Of a stretch of 33,901 nt of DNA, positions 25,010 to 32,595 are shown piece by piece. The DNA comes from Eubacterium sp. (GTDB lineage: Bacteria > Bacillota > Clostridia > Lachnospirales > Lachnospiraceae). A program made the translations under genes and the position numbers. Each line of letters opens with the position of its first letter. Position 1 is the first letter of the stretch. The notes under the pieces are model-generated. The model saw only the letters and a program-made list of their open reading frames with translations, did not search any database and had not been told where the DNA came from. Where the stretch lies: the NCBI GenBank assembly GCA_017477505.1, contig JAFUVQ010000008.1, positions 1 to 33,901 on the forward strand, read 5' to 3'.

Positions 25010-25702
25010 TTACATTGTCATATATTCAATATACTTTGCCGTAACGCTGTCTTTCTTTGCTTTAGGAAGTGTGTATGTGCTTCCATCGGAAAGGGAAACT
25101 ATTGCACCACTTATCTTTTCGATATGGTTTGGATTTACCAGAAGCCCTCTGCGGAGTTCAATGAACTTATCTCCAAAGAGTCCTGCCACATCGGAATAAT
25201 TGATATGCACCCGTTCTTTATTCCTGTTCTGATATATAACTGTGTAATGTCTGTCGCTTTCCACTTTGATTACCTTCTCCGGGTGAAAAACATGAATTTC
25301 CTTACCGGCATTCAGCACAATAGGAACAGAGTACTGTGAATTGATCCTTAAGCTTACACGCGCAAAGGCTTTGACTATATCTGCCTCTTCACAAGGTTTT
25401 ACCAGATAATCAACTGCCTGAACCTTGAATGCATCAATTGCGTGATCAAGACTTGTAGTACAAAAGATTATCTGCGAGTCCGGCGATAATTCTTTGACTG
25501 TCCTGGCTATATCCATACCATTTTCATTTTCAAGATAAATATCCTGAAATATAATGGAATATAAATTTCCTTTTTGTATACTTTCTATCAGCTTAGCTCC
25601 GGTACTGAAGTATTTCATCTCAAGGTCATCCGCTATGTCCATAAGAGAAAATCTTATTTTTTCAGCATCAGCATTAGTATCGTCACAAATCGCTATCTGC
25701 AT
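25010..25702 (-). CDS. LytTR (AgrA-like) response regulator heading the nine-gene operon
   Basis: A 230-residue regulator. The receiver has acidic pocket DD (7-8), phospho-acceptor D54 in FQDIYLEN and K102 in LVKPCEEAD; the LytTR DNA-binding domain spans about 128-226 (VIKVESDRHYTVIY, FIELRRGLLVNPNHIEKI). LytTR proteins bind two 9-bp direct repeats 12 bp apart, and such a pair lies just upstream of this gene's promoter. The ATG at 25702 is chosen over a TTG two codons earlier because AAGGA is 8 nt from the ATG. Divergent from it is an AgrC-like kinase with an internal TAG. No AgrD or AgrB gene was found nearby, so the signal is unknown. Confidence 0.92.
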   Translation of the reverse strand: MQIAICDDTNADAEKIRFSLMDIADDLEMKYFSTGAKLIESIQKGNLYSIIFQDIYLENENGMDIARTVKELSPDSQIIFCTTSLDHAIDAFKVQAVDYLVKPCEEADIVKAFARVSLRINSQYSVPIVLNAGKEIHVFHPEKVIKVESDRHYTVIYQNRNKERVHINYSDVAGLFGDKFIELRRGLLVNPNHIEKISGAIVSLSDGSTYTLPKAKKDSVTAKYIEYMTM

Positions 25703-25744
25703 AAGCAACTTCCTTTCCGCCCATTAGTCTTAATTTCCCTTAAT

Positions 25745-25774
25745 TTTATATCACAATTATTTTATCAACTTCAA
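25745..25774 (-). promoter_or_regulatory. Predicted promoter of the LytTR operon
   Basis: On the minus strand TTGAAG (25774-25769), an 18-bp spacer and TATAAA (25750-25745) form a plausible but suboptimal promoter, with a start near 25738 and a leader of about 36 nt. The LytTR repeat pair ends 8 bp upstream of the -35, the position seen in AgrA-activated promoters. Confidence 0.55.
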
Positions 25775-25782
25775 TACTGTGC

Positions 25783-25812
25783 ACCAAATGATTTAAATTA
25801 TGCACGAATTGT
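25783..25812 (-). promoter_or_regulatory. Candidate LytTR operator: two 9-bp direct repeats, 12-bp spacer
   Basis: Read on the minus strand, ACAATTCGT (25812-25804) and TCATTTGGT (25791-25783) each match the LytTR consensus [TA][AC][CA]GTTN[AG][TG] at eight of nine positions, missing only the fixed G. The 21-bp period is the family's standard. The site lies between the divergent LytTR and AgrC-like genes and upstream of both predicted promoters. Confidence 0.65.
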
Positions 25813-25819
25813 TTTTGGT

Positions 25820-25848
25820 TTAACTTATCTCACTATTTATGTTAAAAT
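25820..25848 (+). promoter_or_regulatory. Predicted promoter of the AgrC-like kinase gene
   Basis: TTAACT (25820-25825), a 17-bp spacer and TAAAAT (25843-25848) with a TG extension at 25840. The start would be near 25855, so an ATG at 25858 would be leaderless, whereas the ATG at 25879 has GGGAG 6 nt upstream and a leader of about 24 nt. Confidence 0.55.
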
Positions 25849-25878
25849 GACTCTAAAATGACTATGTGGGAGTTGTTT

Positions 25879-27252
25879 ATGTATAGCCATGTTTATGATT
25901 ATAAAGTATGGGAAACTGTATTACATGCTTTTTTAAACTCGTTTCCCTATATGGTTCTTGCGCTTTATTCTTTCAGAGGACACTGGCGTTTCAGCAGAAA
26001 AGTTTCAATAACCATTCTGGCTTTCGCCGTAGTACTCCAAATGATCCTCATTCCTCTTATTCTTTTTTCCGAACATCCGGACAATCCTTTATTTGATCCA
26101 ATTCTATCCGCAATACATATCATTTTTTTCTTTGCTGTAGTAAAGGATCATATAGGAAAGCTGGTATTCTCGGTTCTTGTACTGACCAATCTGGGAACTC
26201 TGGTGGTAGTATGTGCTAAATATCTTGAATATTTCTTTTTTCCGGAACTTGCCATGCAGCGATTCCACTATACTTATCAGATTTTTAAAATATTTATGCT
26301 TATAATTATCATTCCTATTGCTTACCTGTTTATATTTAAAGATATAACTTCTTCAGGAGATAATTCATCAAATGGTAATACTTCAAACACTGATATGAGT
26401 GGTTATATGTGGAATTATCTCTGGCTCGTTCCCGCCGTATTTTACCTGATATGGTTAAACTCTTACACCGGAGATGACGCATTTACCAATCGTATTGATC
26501 TCAGCAGCACTCTATACCTTTTACTGATAGATGCCGGTTCAGTACTTATATACGGAACTATCATAAATACAGTAAGGCTATATGAAAAGAACACAGCTCT
26601 CCTTGCGGAAAACCATGTTCTTTCAATACAACAAATGCAATATGACAGTTTGAATGAGCGACTTGAAAACATGCGTCGTACACGTCATGATCTCCGTCAT
26701 CACACCGCCCTTCTCAAACAGATCAGAGAAAGCGGAAATTTATCCGAACTTGATGACCTGATAAAAATGTACACATAGAAGAATATTCTCGATCAACCGC
26801 TTATCAATTGTGAAAATGAAACAGTAAATGTAATTCTGGCACTATATTCTGAAACAACCTATAACAATAACATTTCATTTTCCATAAAAGCTAATATCCC
26901 TAAAGAAACTTTCGTTGATAAAAAGGACCTTTCAGTTTTATTTGGTAATATACTTGAAAATGCGTCAGATGCATGTAAAGATGTAGAAGGCGAACGGTTT
27001 ATCAACCTGAACGCCTCATATAATACTCCAGCTGACGGTCACAAATCCCTTACACTGATAGTAAAGAACAACTATGCTACAGAACCTTCCGTCTCAAGCA
27101 AAGGGATATTCCGTTCAACCAAACATTCAGGTGACGGTATAGGAATCAGTTCTGTACGGAACATCACAGAAAAATACAACGGTGCCAGCACATTCACTCA
27201 CCAGGACGGTATTTTTACAGTGTCAGTGATACTGTATGATAATTCTCTTTAA
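25879..27252 (+). pseudogene. AgrC-like sensor histidine kinase interrupted by one in-frame TAG
   Basis: A polytopic kinase with six or seven helices in its first 230 residues, a dimerisation helix with H270 in RTRHDLRHH, then TAG at 26776-26778 (codon 300). Past the stop the same frame stays open for 157 more codons and encodes an intact GHKL ATPase: N-box LFGNILENASDAC and G-box SGDGIGIS. Total would be 457 codons, normal for the family. No in-frame ATG, GTG or TTG able to restart translation follows the TAG until near the end. The upstream product ends after the phosphoacceptor helix, so it cannot autophosphorylate. A C-to-T change of CAG is one simple origin. Four genes in this window end in TAG, so general recoding is unlikely; a nonsense mutation, readthrough or a sequencing error remain open. 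Confidence 0.8.
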
Positions 27253-27286
27253 TCTGACTCAAACTTAATTTAAGTATTATTTATGA

Positions 27287-27292
27287 TAGAAT
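27287..27292 (+). promoter_or_regulatory. Possible -10 element of the LURP-one/zinc-ribbon pair
   Basis: TAGAAT with a TG extension (TGATAGAAT) lies 36 nt before the GTG start of the next gene. No convincing -35 is seen at 16-18 bp. It is the only good -10 in the 76-nt gap after the kinase frame. Confidence 0.35.
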
Positions 27293-27328
27293 AATGCTCG
27301 AGTGTTTCACTAAAGGAGGTGTTTAACT

Positions 27329-28213
27329 GTGGGGTTATTTGATTTTTCAAAAGCAAATGGAACGGGTTTTGCCAAGGTTCCCAACAAGCTTAATCTGACA
27401 AATGAGGATCTGCTCGAAAAGCTTTCGGAGGTTAAGGTTACTTTCGGAAATCCTGTTATGGGAAAGATAGAGAGCTATCAGGCTGTTCTCTATAAGAAGG
27501 TTACCAGGAAGTACAATCTGTTCGTTCGTACCAGCGGAAAGAGCATTATTATGGGCAAGATAGGCGGAAGCGGCGCATCAATGGCCTTTGATTATAGTTT
27601 CGGCATGGCGACAGGAAAGAAGGACGAAGAAACGTCTATAGCAGATCATGCTGTAGATGAGCTGGCGGAAGTTGTTGGAAAGATTGCAAAGGGTGAGGCT
27701 GTTACTGTTAGTACTGCTGCTGCATCCATGAAAACTGAATCCGGTGAGGCTGTATCCCTCTTCATGAAGCAGAAGATTCTTACGATCAGCCCGCAGTTCA
27801 ACATCTTCGACGAAAAAGAAAAGCCCGTATATTATATAGACGGTGATTATACAAGCTTCTTCTATGACATTTATAAGAACGGCGATATGATAGCTGAGCT
27901 GAATCGGAAGATTATCGCTCTAATGCCGGAATACATAATCAAGTTTAATGGCGAAGAAGTCGGAAGAATCAAGAAGAAGGTCCGTCTCACCAATGCACAG
28001 TTCTTCGGTACATTTAAAGATAAAGAACTAATAGTCGAGGGTGATATGTATGGTTTCGACTTTGATATCCGCGTCGGGGACCTGATAGTCGGACACGTTG
28101 ACACCGCCACACAGATATTCAGAGACAGCTATCGCATCCGGATTTTTGATGAAGAATATATGGATCTCGTTATCATGCTCGCAATAATCTGTGACAAAGA
28201 ATCTGATGAATAA
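27329..28213 (+). CDS. LURP-one/YxjI-family protein with extra N-terminal domain
   Basis: A 294-residue cytosolic protein. Residues 145-292 match the LURP-one-related (YxjI) beta-barrel fold, related to Tubby and phospholipid scramblases: FMKQKILTISPQFNIFDE, then PVYYIDGDY, EVGRIKKKVRLTNAQFF and FDFDIRVGDLIVG. The first 140 residues, with strands and a glycine-rich GKIGGSGAS (76-84), are not part of the usual family length and are unassigned. The start is GTG with an excellent AGGAGGTG about 9 nt upstream. The zinc-ribbon gene follows 29 nt later, so the two form an operon ending at a strong terminator. Function of bacterial LURP-one proteins is unknown. Confidence 0.8.
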   Translation: MGLFDFSKANGTGFAKVPNKLNLTNEDLLEKLSEVKVTFGNPVMGKIESYQAVLYKKVTRKYNLFVRTSGKSIIMGKIGGSGASMAFDYSFGMATGKKDEETSIADHAVDELAEVVGKIAKGEAVTVSTAAASMKTESGEAVSLFMKQKILTISPQFNIFDEKEKPVYYIDGDYTSFFYDIYKNGDMIAELNRKIIALMPEYIIKFNGEEVGRIKKKVRLTNAQFFGTFKDKELIVEGDMYGFDFDIRVGDLIVGHVDTATQIFRDSYRIRIFDEEYMDLVIMLAIICDKESDE

Positions 28214-28242
28214 GCGCATAACTTGGAGGGGAATAATAGACT

Positions 28243-28956
28243 ATGGCTAAACTTGAAATGATAAATGTATGTCCTAACTGCGGTGGAAAGCTTGAAAAAC
28301 TTCGTAATATGTACCGCTGTGAATCCTGCAGGACCGAATTCAAATCCGAAAGGGTGAAAGATCCGAATCCCAAGATAGGAACCGCTGAGGACGGTTTCAT
28401 CAAGACATCCTGGTTTGATTTTAAGACAGATATGAAGAAACTGTCGAAGGGTCCGGATTCAAAAACCACTCTGCATACATTTAATTATTGTATAAATGAA
28501 CTGGGCACTTCGGATGCCATCATGGACTATATCAATTCCATGTTACTTCCGGACTGCGGAATATATGCTCCGGGCATAAAGGATGACAAGATTGCAGGTT
28601 TCGTGAAACGGCTTCACGGCAAGATTACCCCCAGCGACAATATCCTTTATTATGCTAATACGGGAATATTCTCAACCGGAAAGCAGGGCTTTATCATAAC
28701 TGACGAAAAGATAGTATTCTCTGAGAAGAATACTCCGCAGCTTTATTTTACAGAGCTAAGTGAGATCGGTTTTGAGACAGATGATGACTTCGTCGGAGTA
28801 CATCTTAATAATAGCTCTACTCTGCAGATCTACAATATCTCGGGAGGTTCCTTCAAACCGCACGGGGCATTTGCTGCTCTTATTGCTGCTCTTTCCTTCG
28901 AAGAGAGCCCTGACAGAGATAAGATAGTTATTTCCAGGTATAAATTAGATATATAA
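28243..28956 (+). CDS. Zinc-ribbon protein with PH-like C-terminal domain
   Basis: A 237-residue protein. The N-terminal ribbon holds two CxxC knuckles, C10-C13 and C26-C29. The C-terminal 120 residues (GKQGFIITDEKIVFSEKN, then LYFTELSEIGFE and LNNSSTLQIYNISGG) look like a bacterial PH-like (bPH/YcxB) beta barrel, in which the strand pattern TDEKIVF is common. No membrane helix is seen. GGAGG lies about 13 nt before the ATG, slightly far. It is the second gene of a two-gene unit with the LURP-one protein; both have beta-barrel domains linked elsewhere to membrane association, but nothing more can be inferred. Confidence 0.65.
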   Translation: MAKLEMINVCPNCGGKLEKLRNMYRCESCRTEFKSERVKDPNPKIGTAEDGFIKTSWFDFKTDMKKLSKGPDSKTTLHTFNYCINELGTSDAIMDYINSMLLPDCGIYAPGIKDDKIAGFVKRLHGKITPSDNILYYANTGIFSTGKQGFIITDEKIVFSEKNTPQLYFTELSEIGFETDDDFVGVHLNNSSTLQIYNISGGSFKPHGAFAALIAALSFEESPDRDKIVISRYKLDI

Positions 28957-28988
28957 ATAAACCGTAAAGACTATTTTTAAAAGCGAAA

Positions 28989-29026
28989 ACGGGTGCCCGT
29001 CATTGATGTGGCACCCGTCATTTTTT
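28989..29026. terminator. Strong bidirectional intrinsic terminator between convergent units
   Basis: ACGGGTGCC (28989-28997) pairs perfectly with GGCACCCGT (29010-29018) around a 12-nt loop, followed on the plus strand by CATTTTTT. On the minus strand the stem is followed by TTTTCGCTTTT. It ends the zinc-ribbon operon and the converging 268-residue gene. Confidence 0.85.
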
Positions 29027-29029
29027 ATA

Positions 29030-29836
29030 TTACCATCCGAATACAGGCTCGTAGTTATTATACTTGAACTGATTCTCAGGTGGTGTAGATGTAAAATAAT
29101 CTTTGATCTTCTTCAGATCATTATACTCATCTTCAAATACTACACCGTAGTATTCCTTACCTTTAAAATTGTAATGAAGGATATAAGCATGTCTTCTTTC
29201 ACTGGGATCTACAGGATCCTGGCATGCATGAGCCCAGTAATATAGTTCATATTCATCGAACTCTGCATCTGTTCTCTCAGGATAAGCCCTCATATATTCA
29301 TCAGGTGATATCCAGCCGGCTCTGTCATAATATCCCTTGTTACTGTATTTAATAGCACATACACAACCCTTGATTACATTACCGTTTAAGTCTGCAACCT
29401 TAACATAGTATCTGGCATCCGATCCGCCATCTCCTTTGGCATCCTGAGAATCAAGGAACAGAACCTCTGCAACCTCTACTCTTCCTGCTGCAATTTCATC
29501 CACGAACTTATTCCACTCACCTGCGAAAAGCTTTGCCTTTAAGCCATTTGCTTTGCTTGCAGGAACAGGCTGGAAACTGAGACTTTTGATGTCAGGTCTT
29601 GCCTCATCAATCTTGGCCCACTCACTGATAACGTCTCTTATGTACTGCTCTTTTTCTGATGGCTTGAACCAGATTTCATAAGGATCGATACTGAGTTTAA
29701 CTCTTTCCTCAAGCATTCTGAGCTTGGTCTGAGCGATTGACTTGACAAGTTCTCCAAGGCTTTCCTCTTCTGCCTCGTCGAGATCGCCGTGTGCATCAGC
29801 AAATTCTTCATAATTCCTATAATTTCCTGCTACCAT
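29030..29836 (-). CDS. Hypothetical protein, acidic N-terminus
   Basis: I do not recognise this 268-residue protein. It is soluble, without signal peptide or membrane helix. The first 30 residues are very acidic (EEFADAHGDLDEAEEES), then a helical charged stretch (QTKLRMLEERVKL) and a mixed beta/aromatic C-terminal half rich in Tyr and Trp (KGYYDRAGWI, YELYYWAH, KGKEYYGVVFEDEY). Only one cysteine-containing stretch (KGCVCAIKY) stands out and it is not a clear metal site. GGAGG 6 nt upstream of the ATG makes the start secure. It has its own terminator both before and after, so it is probably expressed alone. Confidence 0.7.
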   Translation of the reverse strand: MVAGNYRNYEEFADAHGDLDEAEEESLGELVKSIAQTKLRMLEERVKLSIDPYEIWFKPSEKEQYIRDVISEWAKIDEARPDIKSLSFQPVPASKANGLKAKLFAGEWNKFVDEIAAGRVEVAEVLFLDSQDAKGDGGSDARYYVKVADLNGNVIKGCVCAIKYSNKGYYDRAGWISPDEYMRAYPERTDAEFDEYELYYWAHACQDPVDPSERRHAYILHYNFKGKEYYGVVFEDEYNDLKKIKDYFTSTPPENQFKYNNYEPVFGW

Positions 29837-29856
29837 TTTTTCCTCCTTCTCTTATT

Positions 29857-29896
29857 AAAAACATAACCTCCCGGGAAACATAAGTCTCCCAGGAGG
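29857..29896 (-). terminator. Intrinsic terminator after the SAP-GNAT gene
   Basis: On the minus strand CCTCCTGGGA and TCCCGGGAGG form a 10-bp stem with one T-G wobble and a 10-nt loop, followed by TTATGTTTTT. It lies between the SAP-GNAT gene and the 268-residue hypothetical gene and should separate them. Confidence 0.8.
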
Positions 29897-29953
29897 AAAT
29901 TATAGCATACCGAGATTGATAAAAAAACATTTTTATACTTATCTTAGTATTTC

Positions 29954-31270
29954 TTACTTTTTTCTAATTACTGTATTCACTCTGTCATTAGTGAATCCAA
30001 CACCAAGCGCAGTATATTTTGAACCTTCATTTACTAAAGCATGAGCCCATACAGGCTTCTTCCCCTGAGATATTATCTCTCTGCACATTCTATCAGCAAC
30101 TACTTTCGCCAGGCCTTGATGCCGGTAGTTTTCATCCGTCTCAACACCTATATCCACCTCATCTGAACTAACTGCAGCTGAAAATGCAACTGCTATAACT
30201 TTGTCTCCATCAAGTACAACAAATCCGAATCCATTTTTGAGGAACTGTTCTTTACTCGACCAGGAAAAGGCAGGAACAATATTTCCATGAATCCTGTCAT
30301 AATTTGATTCCGATATTGGCTCTACTTTGTATTTACATTCCGGAGCACTCATTAGCAAATCTACGAAGCGATACTCCACTCTTTTGTCAATCACAATATC
30401 ATCTTTATCGGAGAAGAATTCTATCGCCTTCGAATTATCTGTTATGAGAACAAATCTTCTCTCAGTATCCTTCACAAAATAATCCTGATATACTTTCTCA
30501 AGAAATGATTCCTTTACGCTGCCTGATAGATACGCAAAGCCACAGTAATGCCAGAACAACGCAGTCTTGGAGTCATCAGAAAAGATTATATTTCCATCCT
30601 GAAACCCTTCTGTTATCGAAAGAGGATAGACGACATTGCTAGTGCAATTTCTTGCAAATATTTCATCTTTATATTTCTCAAGCAATTCACGCGAATACTC
30701 TTTTGGCTTATCAGACTCTCTCACTATTTTCCATAGAGCCGCAGCAGCCTTAAGTCGTTCGTCAAAAATCAAAGTTGCTTCATCTGCACAGAAATCATGC
30801 ACAAACTTATTCCACTGAAGCATTGATTTATCATACTTTGCATAGCTTTTCTTTCCGTAGTAAATATCCAGAAGATCACCTAATGTAAATGACTCATCGC
30901 TCGTTTCTTTAACCGCCTTTGCAGTTGCCACCATATCCACATTGAACTTGAATCTTTCTTCTCCTGTCTGCTTAGAGAAGAAATCCCTGAATCTCGGGCC
31001 GAATGTAAAACCACATTCAATAAGTCCGGTATCCAAAGTAAGTTCCGTTACAACCTTCTTTCGACCGGCTCCAGACTTCTTATTATTCTTACTCTGTGGC
31101 AGTATCTTCTCTCCGGCAAAATATGCTTCTATCACTTTGTATAATTCAAACTTGCTGCCATCAGCTTTAAGACCATGAGCCTTACATATCTTAATTAGTT
31201 CCTCGCGGTACCAGTAATATTTGCAAAATTCGTCGTAGTCTTTTATTTTGCTAAACTCCGGGCGTTCCAT
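29954..31270 (-). CDS. SAP-DUF6434 protein fused to a C-terminal GNAT acetyltransferase
   Basis: A 438-residue three-part protein. Residues 1-52 form a SAP-type DNA-binding helix pair (YREELIKICKAHGLKADGSKF), 76-165 match DUF6434 (LTLDTGLIECGFTFGPRFR, ESFTLGDLLDIYYGKKSYAKYD), and the C-terminal third is a GNAT domain with the acetyl-CoA loop YRHQGLAK and the preceding strand DEVDIGVETDENY. DUF6434/SAP proteins are usually stand-alone and near 190 residues, so the added acetyltransferase is unusual. The middle (200-300) is unassigned. A nucleoid- or DNA-linked acetyltransferase is an inference. GGGGGAG lies just before the ATG. Terminators on both sides make it monocistronic. Confidence 0.75.
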   Translation of the reverse strand: MERPEFSKIKDYDEFCKYYWYREELIKICKAHGLKADGSKFELYKVIEAYFAGEKILPQSKNNKKSGAGRKKVVTELTLDTGLIECGFTFGPRFRDFFSKQTGEERFKFNVDMVATAKAVKETSDESFTLGDLLDIYYGKKSYAKYDKSMLQWNKFVHDFCADEATLIFDERLKAAAALWKIVRESDKPKEYSRELLEKYKDEIFARNCTSNVVYPLSITEGFQDGNIIFSDDSKTALFWHYCGFAYLSGSVKESFLEKVYQDYFVKDTERRFVLITDNSKAIEFFSDKDDIVIDKRVEYRFVDLLMSAPECKYKVEPISESNYDRIHGNIVPAFSWSSKEQFLKNGFGFVVLDGDKVIAVAFSAAVSSDEVDIGVETDENYRHQGLAKVVADRMCREIISQGKKPVWAHALVNEGSKYTALGVGFTNDRVNTVIRKK

Positions 31271-31297
31271 CTTTCTCCCCCTTTAGGAAATCCTATC

Positions 31298-31323
31298 AAA
31301 AAGCCAGGGGAAATCCCCCTGGC
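31298..31323 (-). terminator. Intrinsic terminator after the FucO-like gene
   Basis: On the minus strand GCCAGGGG and CCCCTGGC form an 8-bp GC-rich stem with a loop of about 5 nt, followed by TTTTTGAT. It lies 14 nt beyond the dehydrogenase stop codon. Confidence 0.85.
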
Positions 31324-31336
31324 AACAATAAGTTTA

Positions 31337-32482
31337 TTACATCAATTTCTTAAACATTTCTCTAAATTCTTCAAGACTTGCAGTTCTAGGATTACCTGGC
31401 GCACATGCATCTGCAGCTGCTGACTCACAAAGGAAATCAAGATCTTCTTCTTTAAGCTTATCAAGCTTTGTAGGTATACCCACGTCAACAGAAAGCTGTC
31501 TAACAGCATCTATAGCTGCTTTTCGATATGTAGCCTGATCCATTCCCTGTGTATCTATACCAAATGCTTCTGCTATATATTTAAACTTTTCTCCAGTTGC
31601 CTCAGCATTGAACTCCATAACTATCGGAAGCATCATCGCGCAGGCAACACCATGCGGTGTATCATAAACCGCTCCAAGTGTATGTGCCATAGAATGAGCT
31701 ATACCAAGTCCAACATTTGAATATGCCATAGCCGTAACATATTGTGCAAGCGCCATACCTTCACGGCCTTCAGGATCATTTTCAACTGCTTTTCTAAGAT
31801 TAGCGGCTATGAGCTTAATAGCTTCAAGATTCAAGCAATCCGAAAGTTCCCACGCTGCAGCTGTGGTGTAACCCTCGATGGCATGTGTCAGCGCGTCCAT
31901 TCCTGTTGAAGCACTCAGGCCTTTAGGCATAGTAGACATCATATCCGGATCAACAACCGCTACATCAGGTATATCGTTAGGGTCTACACATACAAATTTA
32001 CGTTTTTTCTCAACATCAGTGATTACATAATTGATTGTTGACTCAGCGCCAGTTCCTCCTGTTGTAGGAACTGCTATAGTAAATACTGTACGATTCTTTG
32101 TTGGTGCAACTCCTTCAAGAGAACGAACATCTGCATACTCTGGATTATTTACTATGATACCTATTCCTTTACCTGTATCCATAGATGAACCGCCACCTAT
32201 AGTGATCATAAAATCTGCACCAGATGCCTTATAAGCTGCAACGCCACTCTGTACATTTTCAATGGTTGGGTTAGGCTTAATATCTGAATATATTTCATAT
32301 TCAATTCCATTCTGTTCCAACAAATCAGTAACCTTTGTCGTAACCCCAAACTTAACCAGATCAGGATCTGAAGCTACAAAAGCCTTCTTAAATCCTTTTG
32401 ACTTAATGATTCCTGGAATTTCATTTATAGCACCATGGCCATGATACGAAACCCCATTCAACACAAAACGATTTACACCCAT
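31337..32482 (-). CDS. fucO: Iron-containing alcohol dehydrogenase, FucO (lactaldehyde reductase)-like
   Basis: A 381-residue group III iron-dependent alcohol dehydrogenase. It aligns along its whole length with E. coli FucO, which interconverts L-lactaldehyde and L-1,2-propanediol with NAD. The iron ligands fall at the same numbers: D196 and H200 (MDALTH), H263 and H277 (TPHG). GGGSSMDTGK (96-105) is the NAD-binding loop, and D39 (ASDPD) favours NAD over NADP. NYVITDVEKKRKFVCVDP (151-168) is nearly identical to FucO. In fermentative gut bacteria such enzymes also reduce other aldehydes, so 1,2-propanediol formation from fucose or rhamnose is likely but not proven; no fucose genes are adjacent. 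AAGGAGGT precedes the ATG. It is monocistronic. Confidence 0.88.
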   Translation of the reverse strand: MGVNRFVLNGVSYHGHGAINEIPGIIKSKGFKKAFVASDPDLVKFGVTTKVTDLLEQNGIEYEIYSDIKPNPTIENVQSGVAAYKASGADFMITIGGGSSMDTGKGIGIIVNNPEYADVRSLEGVAPTKNRTVFTIAVPTTGGTGAESTINYVITDVEKKRKFVCVDPNDIPDVAVVDPDMMSTMPKGLSASTGMDALTHAIEGYTTAAAWELSDCLNLEAIKLIAANLRKAVENDPEGREGMALAQYVTAMAYSNVGLGIAHSMAHTLGAVYDTPHGVACAMMLPIVMEFNAEATGEKFKYIAEAFGIDTQGMDQATYRKAAIDAVRQLSVDVGIPTKLDKLKEEDLDFLCESAAADACAPGNPRTASLEEFREMFKKLM

Positions 32483-32509
32483 TTTTTCTTACCTCCTTAT
32501 AAATAATAA

Positions 32510-32515
32510 ATTATA
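32510..32515 (-). promoter_or_regulatory. Possible -10 of the FucO-like gene
   Basis: A perfect TATAAT on the minus strand lies 27 nt before the ATG, but no -35 resembling TTGACA is at 16-18 bp, and the surrounding sequence is so A+T-rich that chance matches are expected. No Rex-type palindrome was seen in this gap. Confidence 0.3.
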
Positions 32516-32595
32516 AAGTTCTTTATATCATGGTAATACATTTTCCTTTCATTACACATAATCTTTGGAAAGTGCATTTTTAATACTTCTTTTTA

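Noticed and set aside
25858-25881. ATG at 25858 as kinase start
   Set aside because: It would be nearly leaderless given the predicted promoter, and the ATG at 25879 has GGGAG at 6 nt.
25703-29030. Search for an AgrD-like autoinducer peptide or AgrB next to the AgrC/LytTR pair
   Set aside because: No small ORF with an amphipathic leader, Cys and acidic tail, and no AgrB-like membrane peptidase, was seen on either strand of the gaps. The pair may respond to another signal.
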